NCBI GenBank assembly: GCA_937923795.1
Contig: CALDWI010000047.1
Location: 1-45,631 of the forward strand
DNA length: 45,631 bases
Reading direction: 5' to 3'
DNA from: an uncultured Collinsella sp.
GTDB taxonomy: Bacteria; Actinomycetota; Coriobacteriia; Coriobacteriales; Coriobacteriaceae
In this document: piece by piece, positions 10,255-21,361 of the stretch
Numbering within the stretch: position 1 is the stretch's first letter
How the letters are laid out: each line of letters opens with the position of its first letter
Position numbers and translations under genes: made by a program
The notes under the pieces: model-generated
Told to the model about the DNA's origin: nothing
Databases searched by the model: none
The model's input: only the letters and a program-made list of their open reading frames with translations

Positions 10255-11625
10255 CTATGCCACGCCGTCGCGGGCGAGCTCCTCGGCCAGCGCCTCGGAC
10301 GGCATGGCCATAATCGCGTCGAGCTCGGCGTCCACCTCGGGAATGCGCTTCACCTTGAGCTTGCGCACCAGATCGCCACGGCACATCACATGCATCGGCT
10401 CACGCAGAGCGCACAGGTCATCGAGCGGGTTCTCGCGCGTCACCAGGATATCGGCGGCCTTGCCGCACTCGATCGCACCAGTCTCGTCGCCCAGGCCCAG
10501 CAGCTCGGCATTGACCTGCGTGGCCGTGTGCAGCGCAAACGCATTGCTCACTTTGACGTACTTGGCAAAATAGGCCACCTCACGCCACATGTCGTACTGG
10601 GTCACAAACGGGCAACTCGAATCCGTGCCCAGGCCTACCTTGATACCGGCTTCCAGCGCCGCGCGAGCACTCTCGATAATGCCCGAGCACACGATGTCGC
10701 CGTTCTTCTTTTGCGTGTCAGTCGAATGAGTCTTTTCCGGGTCGAGCAATACAAACGGCAGCGCCGGGCTGATGGTGCAGGTCACGCTAGGCGCACGCCC
10801 CTCGAGCTGCGTGCCCGCGGCGCCGCGGTACAGTTCCAGGATCTCGAGCGTCAACGGAGCGCCGTGCTCAATCGTGTCAACGCCGGCCTCAAGCGCGGCC
10901 TTCACGCCCTCGGTACTCTCGACATGAGCCATAACCGGAAGGCCCATATCGTGCGCCGCCTTGCATGCCGCCGCGGCAACCTCCACGGGCATACGCAGCA
11001 CGCCCGGCTCGCCCACCTCGGTCGCATCGAATACGCCGCCCGTTACGAACAGCTTAATGACGTCGGCACCGCGCGCATACAGGTCGCGCACCTGTTCGGC
11101 TGCCTCGGCGGGACTGTTTGCCACCTGGGCGAACAAGCCCGCACCATGGCCGCCCGGAACCGTAACGCCCGTTCCCGGCGCCACCAGGCGAGGGCCTTGA
11201 TACTTGCCGGCATCGATAGCGTTGCGAACGGCAATGTCGGCAAACAGCGGGTCGCCTGCACCGCGCACCGTGGTCACGCCACTTGCCAGTTGTTGTTGGG
11301 CGCTGCCCTTAAGAATGTGGCGCACGATGGCGCGCCCCACGGGATTATCGAGCTTCTTCATCAGCGCGCCCGCATCGCCCGCCGAAACCGGCTTGCCCGA
11401 ACCGCACAGATGCACATGCATATTGATGAGACCGGGCATGAGATACGCACCTGCCAGGTCGATAACCTCGGCACCCGCAGGCGCCTGCGCCACAGCACTC
11501 GGCCCCATCCATGTGATGACACCGCGCTCAACGGCCACGGCCATGTCGGGCTGCGGCTCCATATGTTCCGAACCATCCAGAATGGTCGCATTGATAAACA
11601 ACGTAGAACGATCAGCAGACGCCAT
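10255..11625 (-). CDS. Metal-dependent amidohydrolase (imidazolonepropionase/prolidase-like)
   Basis: A 456-residue cytoplasmic hydrolase of the amidohydrolase superfamily. The binuclear metal site is visible as HVHLCG (first two His), the probable carboxylated lysine in DVIKLFVTGG, His in MAHVES, His in DTIEHG and the catalytic Asp in LGTDSSCP. Order and spacing match the subgroup that contains imidazolonepropionase-like enzymes and Xaa-Pro dipeptidases. The substrate cannot be told from sequence, and no histidine-degradation genes lie nearby, so hutI is not assigned. Start: ATG at 11625 preceded by GAGGGAGGAG; an in-frame ATG at 11658 lacks a site. It stands alone, with a family B palindrome about 150 bp upstream. 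Confidence 0.9.
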   Translation of the reverse strand: MASADRSTLFINATILDGSEHMEPQPDMAVAVERGVITWMGPSAVAQAPAGAEVIDLAGAYLMPGLINMHVHLCGSGKPVSAGDAGALMKKLDNPVGRAIVRHILKGSAQQQLASGVTTVRGAGDPLFADIAVRNAIDAGKYQGPRLVAPGTGVTVPGGHGAGLFAQVANSPAEAAEQVRDLYARGADVIKLFVTGGVFDATEVGEPGVLRMPVEVAAAACKAAHDMGLPVMAHVESTEGVKAALEAGVDTIEHGAPLTLEILELYRGAAGTQLEGRAPSVTCTISPALPFVLLDPEKTHSTDTQKKNGDIVCSGIIESARAALEAGIKVGLGTDSSCPFVTQYDMWREVAYFAKYVKVSNAFALHTATQVNAELLGLGDETGAIECGKAADILVTRENPLDDLCALREPMHVMCRGDLVRKLKVKRIPEVDAELDAIMAMPSEALAEELARDGVA

Positions 11626-11774
11626 ATCGAGCTCCTCCCTCACGATTAACATGAACATTTGTCCATTATCACCTAATGCAGCGATCTAAAGTCGAACATA
11701 TCGGTTAACGGAAGGACGAGGGGATGTGGGGGACGGAATACGTTGCAGCCCCACCCCAGCAACATCAGGGGAAT

Positions 11775-11831
11775 GTCTCGATCTGTAACAGTTACGGGCC
11801 CAAACAGCCGCCAAACGTTACAGATTGAGAC
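11775..11831. repeat. Family B 57-bp palindrome, single copy
   Basis: Arms GTCTCGATCTGTAACA and CGTTACAGATTGAGAC, 57 bp overall. It lies upstream of the amidohydrolase gene and after the stop of the unknown gene. Confidence 0.9.
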
Positions 11832-11867
11832 AAAGTCAGGGCAGCAGGGCGACACCAGTAACATCCC

Positions 11868-12575
11868 CTACTCCCACTCCTGCTCGTAGATGTTGAGCGA
11901 CTTTACGTACCGCCCCTGGGCGCCCATGATGTCGCGGACCAGACGCAAGAAGAAACTGATGCACGAGGTGTCAAAGCCATCCTGCAGGTCCTCCGGATGC
12001 ACCGCACCAGGCCCATCGACCGCCGTGTCACTCAGGCGTGCGATGTCATACAGATAGAGTTGTCCCGCCGTCAGCCAGACATCGTCGACGCAGGCGAGGC
12101 GCACCGCAATCGCTCCGTCGCTCCAATGCTCCTTTTGCACGATATGCGGATCGTAGACATCAAAGCGACGGTCGGTGCGTGTGTCCTTCAGCGCGACCAT
12201 ACCAGTCGCAGGATCCTTGTCCAAAATGCCAAAGCGCGAGAAATACTGCGTGTCGCATACCTGCTCGAGCCGCTTGAGCGAGGCAGGCGAAAGCGATGCC
12301 GGCGGCTCATCAACATACAGCTCGAGCAGCGTCTTGCCATGGCGATAGGGGCGCTCGAAGAGCAGCCAATCGGTAAATGCCATGTTGTAGGCCATGATTT
12401 CGTTTTGGGAAGGCTCGGTGCAATAGCCGAGCCACGGGTCGACAATGATCTCGAACTGCTCGCGCGCCGGCTCCAAAAACTGAAACTTCCGCAGCATCCA
12501 AAAATGGGCCATGTCGGCAATATCGTTGCCAACGGCTTCGGCCAGATGTGCTCGGTCTAAAACGTGGTCAGTCAC
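11868..12575 (-). CDS. Conserved hypothetical protein
   Basis: A 235-residue soluble protein that I do not recognise. It is rich in aromatic and acidic residues (for example DPWLGYCTEPSQNEIMAY and FERPYRHGKTLLELY), has no signal peptide, membrane segment or repeats, and ends YEQEWE. Start is a GTG at 12575 with GAGGAGGA five bases upstream. The leader has a CCTCCTC at 12616-12622 (minus-strand sense) that could pair with this Shine-Dalgarno. It is flanked by repeats and has no obvious functional neighbours. Codon use and length support a real gene. Confidence 0.75.
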   Translation of the reverse strand: MTDHVLDRAHLAEAVGNDIADMAHFWMLRKFQFLEPAREQFEIIVDPWLGYCTEPSQNEIMAYNMAFTDWLLFERPYRHGKTLLELYVDEPPASLSPASLKRLEQVCDTQYFSRFGILDKDPATGMVALKDTRTDRRFDVYDPHIVQKEHWSDGAIAVRLACVDDVWLTAGQLYLYDIARLSDTAVDGPGAVHPEDLQDGFDTSCISFFLRLVRDIMGAQGRYVKSLNIYEQEWE

Positions 12576-12928
12576 GGCATCCTCCTCAAACTGATGAACC
12601 TCAATTTGAGCTTACGAGGAGGGTGGGCAGCCACTGTCAGCACGGACAAAATAGGCCTCCGGCTGCAAACCAACTGCTGACCAAACACTTGACGAAAAGC
12701 TTGACCGAAAATGCGCACCGCAACAAAACCGCAGGTAAACATAGACGGCCAACCCGCCCTTTTGAGCCAGATACCCACAGCCACCACAGAAACAACAGGT
12801 GACCACAGCCCAAGAAGTCGACAAATGAACACCCGTACGTCGACAAACGAGCAAATCGCTCGCAAAGAGTGTCCCCAACGACTAGACAAAAAATGACTAG
12901 TCATTGGGGACGTTCTTAAATGACTACT
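12576..12928. other. Intergenic region between gltD and the unknown gene
   Basis: No supportable gene. It contains the CCTCCTC/GAGGAGG pair in the leader of the unknown gene, about 230 bp of lower-GC sequence without recognisable signals, and a family E repeat that abuts the gltD stop. Confidence 0.5.
12861..12927. repeat. Family E repeat next to the gltD stop
   Basis: Reads GCAAAGAGTGTCCCCAACGA, then ACTAG, then GACTAGTCATTGGGGACGTT on the plus strand, ending one base from the TAA of gltD. The same modules recur at 42446-42524 and 43541-43590. Confidence 0.8.
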
Positions 12929-14410
<1,482 letters not shown>

Positions 14411-14415
14411 GGCAC

Positions 14416-17400
14416 TTACGCCTCCTTCTTGGTCGAAGCAACAGAGCTGGCGGTGGCGGGCGCAGCGCCAGCGACACCGCCCGCAACATCGAAGCGAGCA
14501 ACATCCGCGGCACTCGCCCGACCGGTCACGATGTCAAACGCCAGCTCCTCGGCCTGCGCATGCGTCTTGCCGACGGCCTCGGCGGCGGCGACAATCGCCA
14601 GCACGCGCTCGTACTCGGTCGGAATGACCTTCACAAAGTGCTTGCTCATCGTCTCAAAGCTGTAGAGCAGCTTAATGCCGCGCGGGCTCTGCGTCGCGTC
14701 CACGTGCTCCTGGATGAGCGCACGAATCTGCGCCAGCTCGCCGGCCGTCGGGGCTTTAAGCTCAACGCTCTCGTGGTTCACACGGGCATCGAGCGTGCCG
14801 TACTGGTCAAAGACATAGGCCACGCCACCCGTCATGCCGGCGGCGAAGTTCTGCCCGACCTCGCCCAGGATGAGCGCCAGACCACCCGTCATGTACTCGC
14901 AGCCATGGTTGCCGCAGCCCTCGACCACCACCGTGGCACCGGAGTTGCGTACGCCAAAGCGCTGGCCTGCCAGGCCGTTAATGAAGCCGCGGCCGCTCGT
15001 GGCGCCAAAGAACGCAACGTTGCCCACGATGATGTTCTCATCGAACTTGTAGGTCGCATGCGGGTTGGGGCGCACCGACACCTCGCCGCCCGAAAGGCCC
15101 TTGCCAAAGTAATCGTTGGCGTCGCCGCACACGTTGAGCGTAATGCCGCGCGGCAGGAAGGCGCCAAAGCTCTGACCGGCCGAACCATCGCAATCGATGG
15201 TGATGGAGCCGGCGGGCAGGCCCTCGGGATGCGCCTTGGTCACCGCATTGCCCAAGATGGTGCCCACGCAGCGGTTGACGTTGGCGATGTCGGCGCGGAA
15301 GCGAATCGGACGCAGGTGCGCACGGGCATCGGCCGTATAGGGCACAAACAACGTGGAGTCGAGCGTCTTGTCGAGCTCGCTGTCCGCGGCCATCTGGGGC
15401 AGGAAGTGGCGACCGTCGGCACCCGGGATGTGGGCACCAAACTCACAGGTCGCGCTCGCCAGCACGGGCGACAAATCCAGCAGGTTGGCCTTGCGGTTGC
15501 CCGGGACCTCGATCTGGCGCAAGCACTCGGGATGGCCGACCATCTCGTCGACGGTGCGGAAGCCCAGGCTCGCCATGATCTCGCGCAGCTGCTCGGCAAC
15601 AAAGAGCATAAAGTGCTCGACGTGCTCGGGCTTGCCGCGGAAGCCGCGACGCAGGCGGCAGTTTTGCGTGGCGATGCCGGCCGGGCAGGTATCCTGCTGG
15701 CAGTCGCGCTGCATGAGGCAGCCCATGGAGATGAGCGGCATGGTCGCAAAGCCAAACTCCTCGGCACCCAGCAGGCAGGCGACGGCAACATCGGTGCCGT
15801 CCATGAGCTTGCCGTCGGCCTCGAGCACCACGCGCGAGCGCAGGCCGTTTTGCAGCAGCGTCTGCTGGGCCTCGGCAAGACCGAGCTCCAGCGGCAGACC
15901 GGCGTGCCAAATGGAATCGCGAGCAGCGGCACCCGAGCCGCCGTTGTGGCCGCTGATCAAAATCTTGTCGGCAGCGCCCTTGGCAACACCAGTGGCGATG
16001 GTGCCGACGCCGGCCTCGCTGACCAGCTTGACCGACACGCGCGCGCCGGGGTTGGCGTTCTTAAGGTCAAAGATGAGCTCGGCCAGGTCCTCGATGGAGT
16101 AGATGTCGTGGTGCGGCGGAGGCGAGATCAGGCCGATGCCGGGCGTGGACTGACGGACCTCGGCAATCCAGGGGTAGACCTTCTTGCCGGGCAGGTGGCC
16201 GCCCTCGCCGGGCTTGGCGCCCTGGGCCATCTTGATCTGAATCTCGAAGGCGCTGCACAGGTAGCGGCTCGTCACGCCAAAGCGCGCACTTGCTACCTGC
16301 TTGATCGCGGAGTTCTTGGAGTCACCGTTAGCCAGCGGGGTCTCGCGGCGCGGGTCCTCGCCGCCCTCGCCGGAGTTGGAACGGCCATGCAGGCGGTTCA
16401 TGGCGATGGCCATGCACTCGTGTGCTTCCTTGCTGATGGAGCCGTACGACATGGCGCCGGTGTTAAAGCGGCGGACGATGTTGAGCGCGGGCTCGACCTC
16501 GTCGAGTGCCACCGGAGTGCGGCCGCTGGCATCAAAGTCCAGCAGGTCGCGCAGGCGCACGGCACGGCCGGTGCGGTGCAAGCGGGCGCTGTACTCCTTA
16601 AAGGTGTCGTAGCTGTCCTCACGGCAGGCGGTCTGCAGCAAGTAGACAGTCTGCGGATCGATGAGGTGATCCTCGCCGCCGAGCGGGCGCCACTTGGTCA
16701 GGCCCAACGTGGGCAGCTGATCGGGAGCCGGGCTCTTAAGGATAGCAAGCGCGGCGTCATAGCGCTCATTTTGCTCACGTTCGACGTCCTCGACACCCAT
16801 ACCGCCCACACGGCTCACCGTGCCGGCGAAGTACGCGTTGACGAACTCCGGCGTAAAGCCCACGGCCTCGAAGATCTGCGCCGAATGGTAGCTCTGCACC
16901 GTGGAGATGCCCATCTTGGACATGATGGAGACGATGCCCGCCGTCGCGGCCTTGTTGTAATTGGCGATGCCCTGCTCGGCCGTCACGTCCAGGTCGCCGC
17001 GTGCCGCCAGATTGCGGATGCACGCATGCGCGTTGTACGGGTAGATGCCGCTTGCGGAGTAGCCCACCAGCACCGCAAAGTCGTGCGGAGACACGGCATC
17101 GCCGCACTCCACCACGATATCGGCAAAGGTGCGCACGCCGGCACGGATCAGGTGGTTGTGCACGCAGCCCACGGCGAGCAGCGACGGCACGGGTACCTCG
17201 CCCGCAGCGGCACGGTCGCTCAGCACCACGATGTTCACGCCATCGCGAACCGCAGCCTCGACGTCTTCGGCAAGCTGCTTGAGCGCAGCCTGCAGCGCGC
17301 CCTCACCCGCGTCGCGGCGGTACACGGCACGGAACCGGCGGGTCTTAAAGCCAACACGGTCAATCGCGCAAATGCGGTCGAACTCCTCCTCGTTGAGCAA

Positions 17401-19113
17401 CGGGCGCTCCAAGCGCACCAGCTGGCAGGCCGTGCGGGAATCCTCGAGCAAGTTGCCGTGGTTGCCCAGGTAGAGCGTGGTCGAAGTCACCATGTGCTCG
17501 CGCAGGGCATCGATCGGCGGATTCGTGACCTGGGCGAACAGCTGATAGAAGTAATCGAAGAACGAACGCGTCTTCTTGGACAGGCAGGCCAGCGGCGCGT
17601 CGATGCCCATCGAGGCGAGCGGTGCCTTGCCCTGCTGGGCCATGGGACGCACGACCTCGTCGACGTCATCCCAGTGGTAGCCGAGCTTGGCCATGCGCAC
17701 GGCGGCGGGCACCTCGGCGTCCTCAGCGGGCGTTGCCGCAACGGGCTCATCGAGCGCGTCAACGGTCAGCGTCTCCTCGGCAATCCAATCACGGTAGGGC
17801 TTTTCCTTGGCATAGCGGGCGCGCAGCTCGTCGTTGTAGATGACGCGCCCGCGGGCAAAGTCAACCTCGAGCATCTGGCCCGGCCCCAGACAGCCGCTCG
17901 TCAGGATGTTCTCGGGGCTCACCTCGATGGTGCCCACCTCGCTTGCCAGCATAAAGCGGCCGTCGCGCGTCACGTAGTAACGAGCGGGACGCAGGCCGTT
18001 GCGGTCGAGGGCGGCACCCAGCGTGCGACCGTCGGTAAAAGCGATGGCCGCCGGGCCGTCCCACGGCTCCATGAGCATGGACTGGTAAGCGTCGTAGGCG
18101 CGGCGCTCCTCGCTCAGGCTGTCGTTGTGGTCCCACGGCTCGGGCAGCAGCATGGATGCAGCACGCGTAAGCGGGCGACCGTTCATGACCAAAAACTCGA
18201 GCACATTGTCCAGAATCGCGGAATCGGAGCCCTCACGGTTGATGATGGGCATCACACGCTCAAGATCATGCTGCAGCACGGGGCTGTACAGGTTGGGCTC
18301 GCGGGCACGAATCCAGTTGACGTTGCCCTTGAGGGTGTTGATCTCGCCGTTGTGGATGATAAAGCGGTTGGGGTGCGCACGCTCCCAACTGGGCGTGGTG
18401 TTGGTGGAGTAGCGCGAGTGTACGAGCGCCACGGCCGTCTTGACGGCGGCGTCGTTGAGGTCGATGAAGAAGCGGCGCATCTGTGTGGCGACCAGCATGC
18501 CCTTGTACACGATAGTGCGCGAGCTCATAGAGCACACATAGAAGATCTTGTCGCGCAGGGCAAACTCAGCGTCGGCCTTCTTTTCGATGGTGCGGCGGCA
18601 CACATACAGACGGCGCTCGAAGGCGTCGCCCGCCGGCGTGTCGTCGGGGCGACCCAGAAAGGCCTGCAGGATGGTAGGCATGCAGGCGCGGGCCGTCTCG
18701 CCCAGGTCGTGCGGGTCGACCGGCACCTCGCGCCAAAAGAGCAGCGGCACGCCAGCCTCGGCGCAGCCCTCCTCAAACGCGCGGCGGGCATCCTCTACGC
18801 CCTTGTCGTCCTGCGGGAAGAACAGCATGGCCACGCCATAGTCGCCCTCTGCCGGCAGAATCTGGCCGCACTTTTGAGCCTCTTTACGGAAAAAGTGATG
18901 CGGAACCTGGAACAGGATGCCAGCGCCGTCGCCGGTGTTCTTCTCGAGTCCCGTGCCGCCGCGGTGCTCCAAGTTGACCAGAATGGACAGCGCATCGTCC
19001 AGGATCTGGTGATGGCGCTCGCCGTTGATATCGGCAAGCGCGCCGATGCCACATGCATCGTGGTCGAATTCGGGGCGATAAAGGCCCTGCTGCTGAGCGG
19101 AATCTGCCTGCAT
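14416..19113 (-). CDS. gltB: Glutamate synthase large subunit
   Basis: The 1565-residue alpha subunit, which makes two glutamates from glutamine and 2-oxoglutarate, the main ammonia-assimilation route together with glutamine synthetase. The N-terminal glutaminase domain starts after a 20-residue propeptide at C21 (DHDACGIG). The central and FMN domains follow; the 3Fe-4S cysteines are in GCLMQRDCQQDTCP. The C-terminal right-handed beta-helix carries Gly-rich repeats such as ATSGRGFING and EGCGNHGCEYMTGG. Full length for the bacterial form. Start ATG at 19113 with GGGGAGGA upstream. It heads the gltB-gltD operon and is divergent from the Nramp gene; the shared upstream region holds three family B palindromes. 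Confidence 0.97.
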   Translation of the reverse strand: MQADSAQQQGLYRPEFDHDACGIGALADINGERHHQILDDALSILVNLEHRGGTGLEKNTGDGAGILFQVPHHFFRKEAQKCGQILPAEGDYGVAMLFFPQDDKGVEDARRAFEEGCAEAGVPLLFWREVPVDPHDLGETARACMPTILQAFLGRPDDTPAGDAFERRLYVCRRTIEKKADAEFALRDKIFYVCSMSSRTIVYKGMLVATQMRRFFIDLNDAAVKTAVALVHSRYSTNTTPSWERAHPNRFIIHNGEINTLKGNVNWIRAREPNLYSPVLQHDLERVMPIINREGSDSAILDNVLEFLVMNGRPLTRAASMLLPEPWDHNDSLSEERRAYDAYQSMLMEPWDGPAAIAFTDGRTLGAALDRNGLRPARYYVTRDGRFMLASEVGTIEVSPENILTSGCLGPGQMLEVDFARGRVIYNDELRARYAKEKPYRDWIAEETLTVDALDEPVAATPAEDAEVPAAVRMAKLGYHWDDVDEVVRPMAQQGKAPLASMGIDAPLACLSKKTRSFFDYFYQLFAQVTNPPIDALREHMVTSTTLYLGNHGNLLEDSRTACQLVRLERPLLNEEEFDRICAIDRVGFKTRRFRAVYRRDAGEGALQAALKQLAEDVEAAVRDGVNIVVLSDRAAAGEVPVPSLLAVGCVHNHLIRAGVRTFADIVVECGDAVSPHDFAVLVGYSASGIYPYNAHACIRNLAARGDLDVTAEQGIANYNKAATAGIVSIMSKMGISTVQSYHSAQIFEAVGFTPEFVNAYFAGTVSRVGGMGVEDVEREQNERYDAALAILKSPAPDQLPTLGLTKWRPLGGEDHLIDPQTVYLLQTACREDSYDTFKEYSARLHRTGRAVRLRDLLDFDASGRTPVALDEVEPALNIVRRFNTGAMSYGSISKEAHECMAIAMNRLHGRSNSGEGGEDPRRETPLANGDSKNSAIKQVASARFGVTSRYLCSAFEIQIKMAQGAKPGEGGHLPGKKVYPWIAEVRQSTPGIGLISPPPHHDIYSIEDLAELIFDLKNANPGARVSVKLVSEAGVGTIATGVAKGAADKILISGHNGGSGAAARDSIWHAGLPLELGLAEAQQTLLQNGLRSRVVLEADGKLMDGTDVAVACLLGAEEFGFATMPLISMGCLMQRDCQQDTCPAGIATQNCRLRRGFRGKPEHVEHFMLFVAEQLREIMASLGFRTVDEMVGHPECLRQIEVPGNRKANLLDLSPVLASATCEFGAHIPGADGRHFLPQMAADSELDKTLDSTLFVPYTADARAHLRPIRFRADIANVNRCVGTILGNAVTKAHPEGLPAGSITIDCDGSAGQSFGAFLPRGITLNVCGDANDYFGKGLSGGEVSVRPNPHATYKFDENIIVGNVAFFGATSGRGFINGLAGQRFGVRNSGATVVVEGCGNHGCEYMTGGLALILGEVGQNFAAGMTGGVAYVFDQYGTLDARVNHESVELKAPTAGELAQIRALIQEHVDATQSPRGIKLLYSFETMSKHFVKVIPTEYERVLAIVAAAEAVGKTHAQAEELAFDIVTGRASAADVARFDVAGGVAGAAPATASSVASTKKEA

Positions 19114-19297
19114 CGCGATCCTCCCCTAGATATTTAGACAGTCAGTTGACTAGGCATACTAAGAGCATAGCCAGCCCGTTGTGTTTCCCGCCCGTTTCGA
19201 AACAATCGCGTAACGCGCGCCCTACAAGTGGACACCGCCGACCTCAAGGGCAACAACAAGGGCCCCAGGTTCGGTCTGTGAGCTCGCCGCTTCAAAC

Positions 19298-19514
19298 ATC
19301 TCAATCTGTAACAGGAAGACCCAATTTCGACGACTAACTGTTACAGATTGAGATGTTTTCGAGAGACGGTTCCGAATGTCTCAATCTGTAACACGAAGGG
19401 CCGGTTTTGGCGGTCAGCTGTTACAGATCGAGATTTTCCATAGGACCATTTCTTCCCGTCTCTATCTGTAACACCTAGACCCAATTTCCATCCCTAGTTG
19501 TTACAGATCGAGAC
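19298..19514. repeat. Family B array, three 57-bp palindromes with an 80-bp period
   Basis: Units at 19298-19354, 19378-19434 and 19458-19514; starts are exactly 80 bp apart. Arms are ATCTCAATCTGTAACA / TGTTACAGATTGAGAT and close variants. Two of the three loops share GACCCAATTTC. The array lies between the divergent gltB and Nramp genes and fills most of that 523-bp gap; the rest holds a GTTTCGAAAC palindrome (19194-19203) and promoters. Confidence 0.95.
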
Positions 19515-19571
19515 ATTTCGGCAGCCCCCTTTCACCATCCCATTCAAATACAGCAATTTTGTTAGTTTTGG

Positions 19572-19600
19572 TTAACTTTTCAGCCTAAAACGGGTATCCT
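19572..19600 (+). promoter_or_regulatory. Candidate promoter of the Nramp gene
   Basis: TTAACT (19572-19577) and TATCCT (19595-19600) with a 17-bp spacer, 36 bp before the start codon. An AT-rich stretch with GTTAGTTTTGGTTAAC precedes it and could be an operator. Confidence 0.4.
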
Positions 19601-19636
19601 TTGCGGCGTCAAACAAACGGCACACAGGAGCGCACC

Positions 19637-20893
19637 ATGCTCAACCATCTCAAACAACACTTTGGCTCCCGACGCACCGGTGGTCACGGAGGACTCGACA
19701 TTGCGAGGCATATCGGCCCCGGGCTGCTCGTGACCGTCGGCTTTATCGACCCGGGCAACTGGGCCTCCAATATGGCCGCGGGCTCGCAGTTTGGCTACGC
19801 GCTGCTGTGGATCGTCACGCTGTCCACGATTATGCTCATTGCGCTACAGCACAACGCGGCACACTTGGGCATCGCCACGGGCATGTGTCTCGCCGAGGCC
19901 ACGACACGTTACCTCCCCCGCTTCTTTGGGCGTGCGATACTCGGCAGCGCGTATCTAGCCACGGTCGCCACCGCCATGGCCGAAGTCCTGGGCGGTGCGA
20001 TCGCGCTTCAAATGCTCTTTGAGCTGCCCGTACGCGCCGGCTGCATCATCGTCGCGGCGGCATCGATTGCCATGCTCATGACAAGCTCCTACAAACGCGC
20101 CGAACGCTGGATCATCGCCTTCGTGGGCGTGGTGGGACTTTCGTTTTTGGCCGAGCTTGCGCTGGTCAAGGTCGACTGGCCGCAAGCCGCCACAAGTTGG
20201 ATCACACCCAGTATGCCCACCGGCTCGGCCGCGATTATCGTAAGTGTCCTAGGCGCGGTCGTTATGCCCCACAACCTCTTCCTGCACTCCGAGGTCATCC
20301 AATCCATGCACTTCGAAGGCCAAGGCGAGCAGGTTATCGAAGAACGTCTGCGCTACGAGCTCTTCGACACGCTCTTTTCGATGGGCGTGGGCTGGGCGAT
20401 CAACTCGGCCATGGTCATCCTGGCCGCAACGACCTTCTTTGCGCACGGCATTGTCGTAGACGACCTCGCCGTCGCAGCGGCCACACTCTCCCCCATTCTG
20501 GGCCCGGCAAGCTCGACCATCTTTGCGGTGGCACTGCTGTTTGCGGGACTATCGAGCAGTGTGACGGCGGGCATGGCGGCGGGCACCATCACCGCGGGCA
20601 TGTTCGACGAGGAATACGACATCCACGACCGACATTCCTCGATCGGAGTGGTGGCCTGTTTCGTCGGCGCAGTGGCGGCGTGCCTGGTCGTCCCGAATCC
20701 TTTTGAGGGTCTCATTTGGAGTCAGGCGCTGCTGTCGCTTCAGCTGCCGATTACGGTCTTTGTGCTCATACGACTCACCAGTTCGCCCCGCGTCATGGGC
20801 AAATACGCCAACTCGCGCCCGCTCAACGCGTTACTCGTAGGGATCGGCGCCATCGTGACGATTCTCGATGTCGTGTTGTTGACAGGGATGTAA
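19637..20893 (+). CDS. Nramp-family divalent metal transporter (MntH-like)
   Basis: A 418-residue multi-pass membrane protein that imports Mn(II) or Fe(II) with protons. Both signature motifs are present: DPGN in helix 1 (38-41) and MPHN in helix 6 (M210-N213). The methionine in helix 6 is the residue that favours transition metals over calcium and magnesium. About 11 membrane helices are seen, the usual number. Start: ATG at 19637 with CAGGAG upstream. It stands alone between two family B arrays, one in its promoter region and one starting 28 bp after its stop. The metal is not fixed by sequence, so the name MntH is a family-level call. Confidence 0.92.
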   Translation: MLNHLKQHFGSRRTGGHGGLDIARHIGPGLLVTVGFIDPGNWASNMAAGSQFGYALLWIVTLSTIMLIALQHNAAHLGIATGMCLAEATTRYLPRFFGRAILGSAYLATVATAMAEVLGGAIALQMLFELPVRAGCIIVAAASIAMLMTSSYKRAERWIIAFVGVVGLSFLAELALVKVDWPQAATSWITPSMPTGSAAIIVSVLGAVVMPHNLFLHSEVIQSMHFEGQGEQVIEERLRYELFDTLFSMGVGWAINSAMVILAATTFFAHGIVVDDLAVAAATLSPILGPASSTIFAVALLFAGLSSSVTAGMAAGTITAGMFDEEYDIHDRHSSIGVVACFVGAVAACLVVPNPFEGLIWSQALLSLQLPITVFVLIRLTSSPRVMGKYANSRPLNALLVGIGAIVTILDVVLLTGM

Positions 20894-20920
20894 TGGGACG
20901 GGGCACCTGCCCAGGCAAAC

Positions 20921-21216
20921 GTCTCAATCTGTAACATCTAGACACGCTTTTGATGTCTAGATGTTACAGATTGAGATCATTCCGAGGGGCAGCTCCGTTT
21001 GTCTCAATCTGTAACACGTTGACCCCGTTTTCACTGCTAGATGTTACAGATCGAGATCTTCTGCCGGACGGTTTTGGTTTGTCTTGATCTGTAACAAGTG
21101 AGCCCAATTTCCACTTCCAGATGTTACAGATCGAGACATTTCTTCAGCTCCAACCTTTTGTCTCAATCTGTAACAGAAAGACCCGTTTTGAGCCGTTAGA
21201 TGTTACAGATTTAGAC
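20921..21216. repeat. Family B array, four 57-bp palindromes with an 80-bp period
   Basis: Units at 20921-20977, 21001-21057, 21081-21137 and 21160-21216; start-to-start distances 80, 80 and 79 bp. In the first unit the stem continues through TCTAGACA/TGTCTAGA to 24 bp with a 9-nt loop. Spacers between units (22-23 bp) are also related to each other. The array fills the convergent gap between the Nramp and rubredoxin genes. Confidence 0.96.
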
Positions 21217-21284
21217 CAAAGGTCGGCCGGGCTCACGACAGATATGATCGGCTAACAGCAGCCGTGTTCCCTTGGGGACGGAGG

Positions 21285-21322
21285 AAAAGGGCCCCCGGCC
21301 GAGAAATCGACCGGGGGCCCTT
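21285..21322 (-). terminator. Intrinsic terminator of the rubredoxin gene
   Basis: A 12-bp stem, AAGGGCCCCCGG with CCGGGGGCCCTT, and TTTT on the minus strand, 40 bp after the rubredoxin stop. Confidence 0.85.
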
Positions 21323-21361
21323 GGACAGAGCTATGTTCGGCTTTCGCCGTGTGCCTGCGAG

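Noticed and set aside
10255..11625. Calling the amidohydrolase hutI
   Set aside because: The subgroup motifs fit, but no histidine-degradation genes are near and several related hydrolases share the same motifs.
20921..21216. Family B arrays as a CRISPR locus
   Set aside because: Repeats alternate in orientation, the loops are conserved, there are only a few copies per array, and no cas gene is present.
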